DNA of 64,000 nt from Eurosta solidaginis (GCF_040869045.1 NC_090319.1:49634779-49698778), one strand, 5' to 3'; shown: positions 1 to 10,938, numbered from the stretch's first letter. The notes: generated from the sequence alone by a model not told the origin. Numbers and translations are program-made.

Positions 1-1040
1 TATTCCACGGGTGCGTCCGCATTCGCTAAATGTGCTAGCCTTTCAATATCCGACGCAAACTCTTGCAATGTTTCACCAGGCCTCTGGAAGCGGTTCAGCA
101 ACTCCATTTGGTATATCTGTCTCCTATGCTCAGTTCCGTATCGCCTCTCTAGAGCGCCCATCAATGCTTCATAACAGTTCCGTTCACTCTCTGGAATGGT
201 TTGTAAAATCTCAGCTGCAGGCCCTTTCAACGCCATGAAGAGTGCAGCAACTTTATCTTCCCCATTCCACTTGTTCACTGCTGCGGTCTTCTCAAACTGT
301 AGCTTGAAGACCTGGAAAGGAACAGAGCCGTCAAAAGATGGAGTTTTTACCTTTGTATTACTCGCTGAAGCAGCCGGCCGATTAAGTTGCAATTCCTGTA
401 TACGACCTCTCAACGCATCCACCTCTGCCTCGAATTTTTCTTCAAACTGCTTTATTTTCTCGTCCATACGCCCTTCGAGTTTTGATGATATACGCGCCTC
501 TTGTTCTTTCAGTTGTGTTTCCATCTTTGATGTAATCTGTGTCGACATTTCTGAAATACGAGTCTCATGTGATTCCAGCTGGGATGCCATATATGTCTTC
601 TGCTCTTCCAATTGTGATGTTATACGAGTTTCCTGCGATTCCAGTTGGGATATCATATACGTCTTCTGTTCTTCCATCTTCGATGTTATTCGTGTCTCTT
701 GGGATTCCATCTGTGATGACATATACGTTTTCTGTTCTTCCAATTGTGATGTTACTTGCGACGCCAATTCTGTTACTGTCGATGTTTGAGCAGCTATTGC
801 AGCCAATATCATGTTCAAGTCTGTACTGGTAACCGTCTGCGATGTTTCGTTTTTCTCTTCAATTTTTGTTGTCTCCTCGCCATCAAGATGAAAGACATAC
901 TCTTCCACATCAATTCCTTCTGCTTCCATTGCCTCTCGTAGCCGTGCCTGAAGTTCGAGTTTAACGCCGCTTGTATTCAATCCACGGCTCTCCAACTCCT
1001 TCTTCAGTTGCGGGATCTTCAATTCACTTAACTTTGACAT
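1..1040 (-). CDS. LTR-retrotransposon Gag with SAP domain and coiled coil, partial at window edge
   Basis: An open frame starts at the ATG at 1040 and runs to the left edge (346 codons) without a stop, so the C-terminus lies outside the window. I checked it codon by codon. Residues about 7-38 fit a SAP DNA-binding domain (LKIPQLKKELESRGL, then a TSGVK turn and ELQARL). Residues about 80-190 form a predicted coiled coil built from repeated 22-residue blocks of the type SQLEEQKTYM/SQLESQETRI. From about residue 220 comes a Gag core (FDGSVPFQVFKLQFEK, ALFMALKGPAAEILQTI) also found at 53041-53260 in a second, decayed copy that carries a CCHC knuckle and protease. The LTR lies immediately upstream at 1100-1774. 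Gag would package element RNA; the SAP domain suggests chromatin or DNA contact (inference). The codons look undamaged, so the copy may be young. Confidence 0.85.
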   Translation of the reverse strand, partial: MSKLSELKIPQLKKELESRGLNTSGVKLELQARLREAMEAEGIDVEEYVFHLDGEETTKIEEKNETSQTVTSTDLNMILAAIAAQTSTVTELASQVTSQLEEQKTYMSSQMESQETRITSKMEEQKTYMISQLESQETRITSQLEEQKTYMASQLESHETRISEMSTQITSKMETQLKEQEARISSKLEGRMDEKIKQFEEKFEAEVDALRGRIQELQLNRPAASASNTKVKTPSFDGSVPFQVFKLQFEKTAAVNKWNGEDKVAALFMALKGPAAEILQTIPESERNCYEALMGALERRYGTEHRRQIYQMELLNRFQRPGETLQEFASDIERLAHLANADAPVE

Positions 1041-1081
1041 GTCCAAGTTTATTCGAAGTCTTCGGAATTTATTCAACAATT

Positions 1082-1099
1082 CCTCTTCTGACACCAATT
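1082..1099 (-). other. primer-binding-site-like sequence of the LTR element
   Basis: Reading the minus strand from the inner LTR edge (GTTAC ending at 1100), the next bases are AA and then TTGGTGTCAGAAGAGG. A TGG start within a few bases of the LTR is the normal form of a minus-strand primer binding site complementary to a tRNA 3' CCA end. I cannot name the tRNA without a search. Confidence 0.5.
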
Positions 1100-1774
1100 G
1101 TAACGAATTTACTTGCAAATCCTCTTATTTGCAATCCTCTGATAAGTTCGAATCACTAAACTGTTGAATAAATAACTCCAATATTGAACAATGGAAAAAT
1201 GGCCTTTATTAAAGTACTTCACAATAACACACAAACTGTGCAACGAATAGCTTAATAACCAAACTGATAGCTCAAATGAAACTCCACTAATCAAAATAAT
1301 ACTGCTATTGCTCGCTAGATATCGTCTTTGTCGTAACTGCTGATCAACTCAAACTAAAACTGAATTACTTCTTACTCGCCTGCATCGCTTTTATAGTTTA
1401 CGCTGCATACTTCTAGGCTCTTCGATTTCCAGAAGTTACTAGTTCTTTCGGCTACAAAATCGCCAGCCACAACTACGTGCACAAATTATTGCTCTCTCTT
1501 GTGACAACTCAGATAAGGTATATGCATGTGTTTGTAGTTTACAGTCTCCCGCACACACATGAGCGTATAAGTAAATTCATCGGTGTGTGACATCTCATCT
1601 CTCGCTGCCTTGTATGTAAATGTTGCTCGTCGGAATGTGTACATATGTGTAGACGCAATTATTGATTCGTTTATGTAGATACATAATGATTGAATTATTG
1701 ATGTGCATTCACGTCACTGCTTAGCATCGGCCTGGAGATGGCAGCACTTCTTAGTTTTGCTAATATTCGTAACA
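1100..1774 (-). repeat. 5' LTR of the SAP-gag retrotransposon
   Basis: On the minus strand it starts TGTTACGAATATTAGCAA (1774) and ends AATTCGTTAC (1100). It contains a TATA box (ACTATAAAAG, near 1390) and an AATAAA signal in CTTTAATAAAGGCC (near 1205), as expected for U3-R-U5. Similar LTRs occur at 4285-5228, 19529-20060, 48485-48938, 52002 and 54782. The second LTR of this copy is outside the window. Confidence 0.85.
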
Positions 1775-2397
1775 ATATCATCAACATCGATTTTGTTCAA
1801 TAAATCTGACTCAATGGAAACTATACTTAACATCTCGAGTCGCTCTTGTCGCGTTGTAGCTCTTTCAGCAGGCATTTTATACGCGATACCCGTCGCCTCA
1901 TAACGAGTATCAGTATTTTGTGATTCATCATCAGCAATGATTTCTAGAGCCTCTAATATGATTTCAAATGAATCGTAAACTGCATTCGTTGTTGTTGTTG
2001 TTGTAGCAGTGCTTCGCCCCAACTAATAGCTGCGACCGATCACAAATTGTCATCAATATCCTCTAACGGGAGTCCAAGGAAACTTGCTGTTTCAACAGGG
2101 GTGGGCCATAATGAAAGGGGTGTTAGAGGCGTCGCATTCGAATGTGCTTTCCAGCGTGTAGATGACAATGTCTTCAAAGTTTTCTCATTGTTTATTTTAT
2201 TTTTTAATACGCCCAACGATAGGTGGAAGCGGGAAAAAAATTATATAATCATTTTCAGTTCTGATTATATTTTTCTTTCACTCTAGAATTTTATGTTTGT
2301 AAGAAAATTTGAGAAGTCTTTTTCATTTTTCGGGGGCCTCCTAAAATTGGGGGCCCCAGGCAACTACCTATTCTACCTACTTATTAATCCGGCCCTG
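1775..2397 (-). pseudogene. hAT-type transposon remnant (DUF4371/ZMYM1-like), interrupted
   Basis: On the minus strand the right end reads CAGGGCCGGATTAATAAG (2397 inward), a typical hAT terminal sequence, followed by a G/C-run segment near 2330-2360. Further in (1984-1775) a frame encodes AVYDSFEIILEALEII, then DTRYEATGIAYKM, resembling the central region of DUF4371 hAT transposases. It is interrupted by a LINE 3' fragment at 1989-2133 and cut off by the LTR element at 1774. Family assignment is from memory of the fold and composition, so moderate confidence. Confidence 0.5.
1989..2133 (-). mobile_element. 5'-truncated Jockey-like LINE tail fragment
   Basis: It matches the 3' end of the full LINE at 12183-16148 (about positions 15990-16140) on the minus strand and ends in (GTT)n/(CAA)n. 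It is flanked by GCATTCG at 1982-1988 and 2134-2140, a 7-bp target duplication. It sits inside the hAT remnant, which dates it as later than that element. Confidence 0.85.
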
Positions 2398-3496
2398 CTT
2401 TTATTGCAACAACACTCATAGACATTTTATGGTATCCTGTCGTAGAGACAGAACTTAAAACTCGTGGAACACAGGGTCTCACCTTTCTTTAGCTGCAAAA
2501 GGTTCATATCGGCGGCAATATTCTTGCATGCAATGAACTGTGAAGTTCAGTACACAGCCTAATTATTCCAAAGGCAACCAAATTTTAGAAACAATATTTT
2601 TCAATTAGAACAGAGTTTTCCTCGGGGGTAAACCGGGTCCAGCTTTAATTTAATGATGATAAGTGTCCCGGTCCCTTAAGACGCTTTAAGAAGCACATTT
2701 TTCTTTCGGCAGAGCAAATAGACAATAATTGCATTGCTATCACAAATCGCGTAGTGCCAGGATTGGTGACTAATGCCGAAACAATTTTTCCAGCCTAAAC
2801 TGCAAATGTCGGTTCTTGAAAGAGTGTTTTAGTTTAGTCGTCGAACAAATTTCCGTTAGCACTAAGATCACATTCAGTCTATCTAAGGTCCTTGCAAACC
2901 GACCAGTTCAATCTTGCCTTGTAGCTGAACATCTTGGATGCTATAGCGGCACAAATAACGTAACAGTATTTTCTGAGCTGGAGCAAGTAATTTTTAAAGA
3001 GATGCCAATTCATTAACTATTTCATGTCTCAGCTAGACTGTTACCATGGGAGGCATATATTAAATATATGAAGAGTTAATCCGGACAGGTAAGAATTTGA
3101 GTTAAACGATAAAGATGTGCTGGAGTAAATTTATTCTTCTTCGCCATGGTGGTTAGATTCTTCTCGTATGTCGTGTGTAGCCGTAACACATAACATGATT
3201 TGTAATGTTACGCAAATGGATGAAGAGTATGCAAAAGTATTGTTATTGTATTTTGTAGCAATAGAGATAGGTAGAGATAGAGAGATATGTAGGCAGTCCT
3301 CAAAGTTAGGCATAGTCGTATAAGATTTTTAGGGACCCCAGGAATTATATATGATTAAAAAATTGCCTGGTATCCATATCCGGCTAACGCTGAGTTTATC
3401 TGAGACAAATTGTTCGGAAATCTGTAATACGTATTTAAGTTTCAAAATCTTCCTAAATTAATACAAAAATTTATAAACTTATTTTTATCATTTTAG
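2398..3496. other. non-coding stretch upstream of the terminal exon
   Basis: No supportable reading frame or repeat was recognised. It precedes a good 3' splice site (TTTATCATTTTAG, ending at 3496), so at least its right part is probably intron of the gene whose last exon follows. Confidence 0.4.
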
Positions 3497-3748
3497 AGTA
3501 CTAATCGTGCTAACACTATCAGCCTTGAAGATACTTTTATAGTGTCAAGACGCAAAAATAGTCTACCGAGCACCAACGGCTCATCGTACAATGAGAACAG
3601 TGGCATTTTAAATGATAGAATGCAACGGGGTAGTAGCATATTTTATGTGCCCAGCGGCAGTCGTCATGCACTTGTCATGCCACCTCGCAGTTTATACGAA
3701 CGGAGTACGAGTATACAAAGCAATTTTGAACGATTTGGTGTACTCTAG
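3497..3748 (+). CDS. probable last coding exon of an unidentified host gene
   Basis: A 3' splice site TTTTATCATTTTAG ends at 3496. The frame from 3497 begins STNRANTISLEDTFIVSRRK, continues through a Ser/Asn-rich stretch (NSLPSTNGSSYNENSG) and ends SNFERFGVL before TAG at 3746-3748: 83 codons. Composition is non-repetitive and looks like the hydrophilic cytoplasmic tail of a larger protein with basic and Ser/Thr sites. I do not recognise the family. No in-frame ATG precedes the relevant part, which fits an internal 3' exon. Earlier exons are not visible; transposon insertions occupy the left side of the window. It could still be a chance frame, but the acceptor plus unbiased amino-acid use makes an exon more likely. 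Confidence 0.55.
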   Translation, partial: STNRANTISLEDTFIVSRRKNSLPSTNGSSYNENSGILNDRMQRGSSIFYVPSGSRHALVMPPRSLYERSTSIQSNFERFGVL

Positions 3749-4051
3749 AAACTTACTATTCCTATATATATTTCTGCTTTGATTGTATTTATATACAGCA
3801 GCTTTTGTTTCCTATTTAGTTTTGCAGTTGAGTATCGCATTCTGTTATATAAACTTCCTGTTTAATTTATACTTTAGGCCTGAAAAATTTAATTTTGTTA
3901 AAAAAAAAAAGATACAAGCTGCCAGATTACGGACACCACCTTGGTCTATCCTCTCTTCACGAAACTCTCCCCCTTTTTAAGTTAATAGTTGCTGTAAAAA
4001 AAGTTTCTGTGCATAAACATAGTCTCAGGAAACTAAATTTAATATAATAAT
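3749..4051. other. AT-rich region after the terminal exon, probable 3' UTR and flank
   Basis: No frame of interest. An A11 run lies at about 3900. It would be the 3' UTR if the preceding exon call is right. Confidence 0.3.
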
Positions 4052-4168
4052 CTAATTTAATCTAATTTAATAATTTTTTCAATTAAGAAAAAATGTATCA
4101 TAACAATAATAATGATAAAATAATTATTGTTAGGCCTTGAGCTCGATTCAAACCCGCAAATTTATTAT
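4052..4168 (-). repeat. partial copy of the 438-bp repeat unit
   Basis: Contains the inverted form of the unit's AT-rich part (CAATTAAGAAAAAATGTATC, AACAATAATAATGATAAA, TTGTTAGGCCTTGAGCTCGA) seen complete in the array at 5274-7957. Only about a quarter of the unit is present. Confidence 0.75.
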
Positions 4169-4284
4169 ATATTATATCATTGTATTGATTTTGTGTTCAG
4201 ATAATAAAAAGTTAAATACGCACAATTTTTAATACTTAGTACCTACATAAGTACATAAAATCTTGTTAAAAAATTAAAGAATAT

Positions 4285-5228
4285 TGTTACAATATTAGCA
4301 ACACTAAGGGGTACTGCCATCTCTAAGCCGATGCTAGACAGTGATATCATGCACATCCATAGATCAATCATTATGTATCTACGTAAACGAATCAATAATT
4401 GCGTCTACACATATGTATGTACGCATACGAGCAGCGCAGAAGCAATGCACAAACACATGCATATATTTTATCTGAATTGCTCACAAGAGAGGGCAATAAC
4501 TTGTGCAAGTATTAAGGCTCCATTACTGATACTTAGCATAGACTTGACTTGGCTTGCGAACTGTCACTTACAGTTCTGTTAATTTAACATTGCATGTTAC
4601 TGATTACTCAAAACTTAACTTGACTTAGAAGTCTGTTCAATTTTGATTTTCTATGTAAGTTCTAAGTGACGTTTACATTTTGAGATGCCATTTGTTTGTT
4701 TCCATTTCATTTTGACATTTTGTCATACAAATTGACATTTATTTAAAAATAAATTTCAACGCTGATTATGATAACAGGTTGTATGCGCCAAGTGGAGCAT
4801 AATCGTGGCTAAGTGGCCAAGTTTACGCCAAGTCAAGTCAAGTCTACGCCAAGTCAAGTCAAGTCTATGCTAAGTATCAGTAATGGGGGCTTTACTCAAA
4901 TGAGAAGTTATAAGCGTAGTTGTGACTGGCGATTTTGTAGCTGATAACTAACTAGTAAGTTCTGGAATGGAAAGCCTAGAAGTATGCAATGAGAAATCAA
5001 AAACTATAAAAGGCGCGACAGTAGAAGCGAGAAATCAGTTTCATTTGAGCTATCAATCAGTTTGGTTATTAAGCAAGCTATTCGTTGCAAAGTATAAGTG
5101 TTATTGTGAAGTACTTTAATAAAGGCCATTTTTCCATTATCCAATATTGGAGTTATTTATTCAACAGTTTAGCGATACGAACGTGGGCAGAAGATTGCAA
5201 ATAAGGAGAATTGCAGTAAAATCGTTAC
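4285..5228 (+). repeat. solo LTR of the SAP-gag retrotransposon family
   Basis: Starts TGTTACAATATTAGCAACAC and ends AATCGTTAC, flanked by the 5-bp duplication AATAT (4280-4284 and 5229-5233), with no internal region: the footprint of LTR-LTR recombination. Carries a TATA box (CTATAAAAGG near 5004) and AATAAA near 5118. It is longer than its relatives because a fold-back element sits inside it. Confidence 0.85.
4520..4887. mobile_element. fold-back (MITE-like) insertion inside the solo LTR
   Basis: The left end CCATTACTGATACTTAGCAT is the reverse complement of the right end (ATGCTAAGTATCAGTAATGG). The inner part of the right arm repeats AAGTCAAGTCAAGTCTACGCC in tandem. A possible GGCT target duplication lies at 4516-4519 and 4888-4891. 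No coding capacity. Confidence 0.7.
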
Positions 5229-5273
5229 AATATGTATATGTATGTATTATTAAATAATTATATATAAATAATT

Positions 5274-7957
5274 AAGATCGCGGGTTCGAATCGAGCTCAA
5301 GGCCTAACAATAATTTTTTTTTCATTATTATTGTTATGATAAATTTTTTCTTAATTGAAAAAATTTTTAAATTAGAATAGAAGAAAGAAAAAATTTTAGA
5401 CAACTGCCAAAGCTCGTTGTATAGATCCATTTCGGGAACTGCTAAATTCCTTCATCGGCAACGTTTAGGCGCCGCTGCTATAGCCATTCAGCCACCACAG
5501 CGGTTTTTTGTTTGTCTTCATTAATCCTACTTCTATTCTGGTTCGTGCCAATTGATATTCACACCACTGCGACATCTGTTGCAGAATAGCTGTGAAAATT
5601 GGACTTGTTTGTTGGCAATGCTGCCATAGTGTCATATTTTATTGACACTTTTTTTCCCCGTGCTCTGGGATGTATTAACAATTTTTGTTGTTATATCGGC
5701 CTACTGATTTTAAGATCGCGGGTTCGAATCGAGCTCAAGGCCTAACAATAATTTTTTATCATTATTATTGTTATGATAAATTTTTTCTTAATTGAAAAAA
5801 TTTTTAAATTAGAATAGAAGAAAGAAAAAATTTTAGACAACTGCCAAAGCTCGTTGTATAGATCCATTTCGGGAACTGCTAAATTCCTTCATCGGCAACG
5901 TTTAGGCGCCGCTGCTATAGCCATTCAGCCACCACAGCGGTTTTTTGTTTGTCTTCATTAATCCTACTTCTATTCTGGTTCGTGCCAATTGATATTCACA
6001 CCACTGCGACATCTGTTGCAGAATAGCTGTGAAAATTGGACTTGTTTGTTGGCAATGCTGCCATAGTGTCATATTTTATTGACACTTTTTTTCCCCGTGC
6101 TCTGGGATGTATTAACAATTTTTGTTGTTATATCGGCCTACTGACAAAGAGTATATATTTGTTAAGAGGCGTCACTCGATACTTTGTTGTTGCCAAAGCA
6201 ACCCTGTCATGTCGAATGTGATTCTCAAGGAAGTTTTGTTTAGTTTTTTTAAATTTAATCCTATATAGTTATGCGGTAAAGTGACTTTGCATAATTACGA
6301 TTTTTGGAAAGAGAATTAATTAATTAATTTAATACAGTCAATAAAATAAACACAAATACCCCACGAAAATGTATAGAAGGAGTTTTTATAAATACATCTG
6401 ATAAAAAAAACCAACGACTACCTTGAGAAAACATCGAGTAATTTGCTTTGGCAACAACAAAAGTATCGAGTGACGCCTCTTGACAAATATATACTCTTTG
6501 CTACTGATTTTAAGATCGCGGGTTCGAATCGAGCTCAAGGCCTAACAATAATTTTTTATCATTATTATTGTTATGATAAATTTTTTCTTAATTGAAAAAA
6601 TTTTTAAATTAGAATAGAAGAAAGAAAAAATTTTAGACAACTGCCAAAGCTCGTTTTATAGATCCATTTCGGGAACTGCTAAATTCCTTCATCGGCAACG
6701 TTTAGGCGCCGCTGCTATAGCCATTCAGCCACCACAGCGGTTTTTTGTTTGTCTTCATTAATCCTACTTCTATTCTGGTTCGTGCCAATTGATATTCACA
6801 CCACATTCACCACAAAAAACCGCTGTGGTGGCTGAATGGCTATAGCAGCGGCGCCTAAACGTTGCCGATGAAGGAATTTAGCAGTTCCCGAAATGGATCT
6901 ATACAACGAGCTTTGGCAGTTGTCTAAAATTTTTTCTTTCTTCTATTCTAATTTAAAAATTTTTTCAATTAAGAAAAAATTTATCATAACAATAATAATG
7001 ATAAAAAATTATTGTTAGGCCTTGAGCTCGATTCGAACCCGCGATCTTAAAATCAGTAGGCCGATATAACAACAAAAATTGTTAATACATCCCAGAGCAC
7101 GGGGAAAAAGTGTCAATAAAATATGACACTATGGCAGCATTGCCAACAAACAAGTCCAATTTTCACAGCTATTCTGCAACAGATGTCGCAGTGGTGTGAA
7201 TATCAATTGGCACGAACCAGAATAGAAGTAGGATTAATGAAGACAAACAAAAAACCGCTGTGGTGGCTGAATGGCTATAGCAGCGGCGCCTAAACGTTGC
7301 CGATGAAGGAATTTAGCAGTTCCCGAAATGGATCTATACAACGAGCTTTGGCAGTTGTCTAAAATTTTTTCTTTCTTCTATTCTAATTTAAAAATTTTTT
7401 CAATTAAGAAAAAATTTATCATAACAATAATAATGATAAAAAATTATTGTTAGGCCTTGAGCTCGATTCGAACCCGCTATCTTAAAATCAGTAGGCCGAT
7501 ATAACAACAAAAATTGTTAATACATCCCAGAGCACGGGGAAAAAAAGTGTCAATAAAATATGACACTATGGCAGCATTGCCAACAAACAAGTCCAATTTT
7601 CACAGCTATTCTGCAACAGATGTCGCAGTGGTGTGAATATCAATTGGCACGAACCAGAATAGAAGTAGGATTAATGAAGACAAACAAAAACCGCTGTGGT
7701 GGCTGAATGGCTATAGCAGCGGCGCCTAAACGTTGCCGATGAAGGAATTTAGCAGTTCCCGAAATGGATCTATACAACGAGCTTTGGCAGTTGTCTAAAA
7801 TTTTTTCTTTCTTCTATTCTAATTTAAAAATTTTTTCAATTAAGAAAAAATTTATCATAACAATAATAATGATAAAAAATTATTGTTAGGCCTTGAGCTC
7901 GATTCGAACCCGCGATCTTAAAATCAGTAGGCCGATATAACAACAAAAATTATAAAT
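5274..7957. repeat. head-to-head array of 438-bp repeat units
   Basis: Units beginning AAGATCGCGGGTTCGAATCG start at 5274, 5712 and 6512 on the plus strand. At about 6807 the orientation flips and units follow in reverse complement, with the same motif ending at about 7049, 7482 and 7919. The units are nearly identical, so the two halves form a palindrome with arms over 1 kb. Each unit holds GGTTCGAATC, matching a Pol III B-box, near one end and an A-box-like TGGCTGAATGG on the other strand. No protein is encoded. One plus-strand unit is split by a hairpin MITE at 6145-6500. Confidence 0.9.
6145..6500. mobile_element. hairpin MITE inserted in an array unit
   Basis: Ends are inverted: CAAAGAGTATATATTTGT on the left and its reverse complement on the right. 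The inverted similarity runs about 50 bp (GAGGCGTCACTCGATAC and so on). The host unit is duplicated as CTACTGA on both sides. No transposase. Confidence 0.85.
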
Positions 7958-8383
7958 AACTAAGTAAACTATAAATCTCAAATACACAATTTTAAGATCT
8001 CTCAAATCAAAAATAATCTATATATCGTTAGCGCTTAACCAACAAATTGGAAATTTTACAGGAAAAGCACAAACATTTTTATCTGTATTTAATAAGCGAG
8101 ACATGCTCATATTGTTTTATACAATTGTTTTTTGTTATTGATATTAGAGAAAAATTACAAAGTTTACAAACGGCGATGGTCACTAGGACATGATTCTGAA
8201 TTTCTCTTCTTCAACTAGCTTTTCGGGAGCTGAGTATTGAACTCGAAATCTCCAACCTGCAAACTTCATACTAGGGCAAAAGGCACTCAGAGTAAGCATT
8301 GCTTATAAAGCTCTGCTAAAAATCCAATGTTACTAAGCTCTTGAAGGTGCGCATACAAATATTCCATAAAATTAGAAATAACA
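7958..8383. other. unassigned AT-rich spacer
   Basis: No gene, RNA or repeat copy elsewhere in the window was recognised here. Confidence 0.4.
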
Positions 8384-10530
8384 AGTAAGGAAGGCTAAGT
8401 TCGGGTGTAATCGAACATTACATACTCAGCTGAGAGCTTTGGAGACAAAATAAGGGAAAATCACCATGTAGGAAAATTAACCTAGGGTAACCCTGGAATG
8501 TGTTTGTATGACATGGGTATCAAATGGAAGGTATTAAAGAGTATTTTTAAAGGGAGTGGGCCATAGTTCTATAGGTGGACGCCATTTCGCGATATCGCCA
8601 TAAAGGTGGACCAGGGGGACTCTAGAATGTGTTTGTACGATATGGGTATCAAATGAGAGGTGGTAATGAGTATTTTAAAACGGAGTGATCCTTAGTTCTA
8701 TAGGTGGACGCCATTTCGGGATATCGCCATAAAGGTGGACCAGGTGTGACTATAATATGTTTGTACAATATGGGTATCAAATTAAACGTATAAATGAGGG
8801 TTTTAAAAGGAAGTGGCCCTTAGTTGTATATGTGAAGGCGTTTTCGAGATATCGACCAAAATGGGGACCAGGGTGACCCAGAACATCATGTCGGGTACCG
8901 CTAATTTATTTATATATGTAATACCACGAACAGTATTCCTGCCAAGATTCCAAGGGCCTTTGATTTCGCCCTGCAGAAGTTTTTCATTTTCTTCTACTTA
9001 ATATGGTAGGTGTCACATCCATTTTATAAAGTTTTTTTTACGTTATATTTGCGTCAATAAACCAATCCAAATACCATTTTTCATCCCTTTCTTCATATTT
9101 GGTATAGAATGATGGCATTTTTCGTAATTTTCGATATCGTGGTCATAGTCCGATTTCGGCCATTTTAAAGTGAATTCAGATAAGTACGTGAACTAAGTTT
9201 AGTAAAGATATATCGATTTTTGCTCAAGTTACCGTGTTAACGGCCGAGCGGAAGGACAGACGGTCGACTGTGTATGAAAATTGGACGTGTATTCAACCGA
9301 TTTCGCCCATTTTCACAGAAAACAGTTATCGTCATAAAATATATGCCCCTACCAAATTTCACAAAGATGGGTAAATTTTTGTTCGACTTATGGCATTAAA
9401 AGAATTCCACACAAATTAAACGAAAAAGGGCGGAGCCACGCCCATTTTAAATTTTTCTTTTATTTTTGTATTTTGTTACTGGAGTTACTTGTTACTGGAG
9501 TTGAATGTTGACATAATTTACTTATATATTGTAAAGATATAAAATTTTTTGTTAAAATTTGGCTTTACAAAAAATTTTTTTTTAAAAGTGGGCATGGTCG
9601 TTCTCCGATTTTGCTAATTTTTATTAGCACACATGCAGTAATAAGAGTAACGTTCCTGCCAAATTTCATCATGATATCTTCAATGACTGCCAAATTAAAG
9701 CTTGCAAAACTTTTAAATTACCTTCTTCTAAAAGTGGGCGGTGCCATGCCCATTGTCCAAAATTTTACTAATTTTCTATTCTACGTCAACCCACCTACTA
9801 AGTTTCATCACTTTATCCATCTTTGGTAATGAATTATCGCACTTTTTCGGTTTTTCGATATCGAAAAAGTGGGCGTGGTTATAATCTGATTTCGTTGTTG
9901 TTTTAATAGCGATAAGGTTGCTCCCGAAGGCGAAGATCCGGTACGCTCCGGTAACAGCACCATTAAGGTGCTAGCCCGACCATCTCGGGAACGATTTATA
10001 TGGCCACATTAAACCTTCAGGACGTCCCTCCCTCCCCACCCTCAAGTTCCATGAAGATCTTGGGGTCGCCAGAGCCTCGTCTGTTAGTGAAACAGGATTC
10101 GCCGCGGATAGGTGAGGTTGACAATTGGGTTTGGAGAAGCTGTATATTGCGCTGGCAACCTGAAGGGTTGCACTACACAGCCCCTTGAATCTGGTATTTT
10201 AGTCGCCTCTTACGACAGGCATACCTACCGCGGGTATATTCTGACCCCCTAACCCGCTGGGGAGTCTAATTTCGTTCATTTTAAATAGCGATCTGAAATG
10301 AGTGCCCAGGAACCTACATACCGAATTTGATCAAGATACCTCAAAATTTACTCAAGTAATCGTGTTTACGGACAGACGGACGGACGTGGCTAAATGAATT
10401 TCTTTTTTCGCCCAGATCATTTTGATATATAGAAGTCTATATCTTACTCGATTAGTTTATGCCGTTACGGATTACCGTTATGCGAACAAAATTAATATAC
10501 TCTTAGAGCTCTGCTCAGCTGAGTATAAAA
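8384..10530. repeat. long AT-rich interspersed repeat (copy 1)
   Basis: Begins ACAAGTAAGGAAGGCTAAGT, then the palindrome TTCGGGTGTAATCGAA (one mismatch) and ATACTCAGCTGAGAGC. It ends GCTCTGCTCAGCTGAGTAT, an inverted match to that inner terminus. It carries about 2.5 copies of a roughly 129-bp tandem unit (TGTTTGTACGATATGGGTAT, TATAGGTGGACGCC). Closely similar to 45307-47285; the termini are shared with 49975-51063 and 61700-62832. Non-coding and split by a SINE-B at 9895-10265. Element class unknown to me. Confidence 0.8.
9895..10265 (-). mobile_element. SINE-B copy inserted in the AT-rich repeat
   Basis: Minus-strand copy with its (CAA)n tail at the left. It shares the conserved core (CACCATTAAGGTGCTAGCCC, GATTCGCCGCGGATAGGTGA) with copies at 21249, 27437, 40300, 60263 and 60670. 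Flanks are CTGATTTCG (9886-9894) and CTAATTTCG (10266-10274). The empty site is visible in the sister repeat at about 47080. Confidence 0.85.
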
Positions 10531-10938
10531 ACATATAGAATTAGTATGTACCTAATAGTGTATAAAAGAATAGCAACAAAAAGGCAATACTTAGAGATCA
10601 ATTGCAAAGCGAGCAGCGGGGCATTCATATTCACACTTAATTTTTGGAGGCAAACTCCGTTATTATTTATTCTAAAACTTCAAATTTTTTTTACTGGGGG
10701 TTATTTTAATATACCTATCAAAATCTGTGAAAAACCCTGCTTCATAGAATCTGATGGCTAGGTCTTTTGCGAATTAAGCGATATAATTGGCTTTCCGGAC
10801 ATAAAAGTTTCTAAAATTTTAGCCTAGCCAAAGAAATAACCCTGTACCAAATTTCAAGCAAATCACGCCATAGTCTACCCTTGGTCTATCAGCTTTGCTG
10901 CAGGTGCTAATCTTCAATCAACTACATATTTTGGTAGA
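10531..10938. other. unassigned spacer
   Basis: No supportable gene or repeat. The short open frames have no recognisable features. Confidence 0.3.

Noticed and set aside
196..789. 197-codon Ser/Cys/Asp-rich plus-strand frame
   Set aside because: Antisense of the gag coiled-coil repeats; the periodic Ser/Cys pattern mirrors the 66-bp repeat.
5274..5300. tRNA gene suggested by GGTTCGAATC
   Set aside because: Only the B-box-like element is present; no acceptor stem or matching A-box at tRNA spacing on the same strand.
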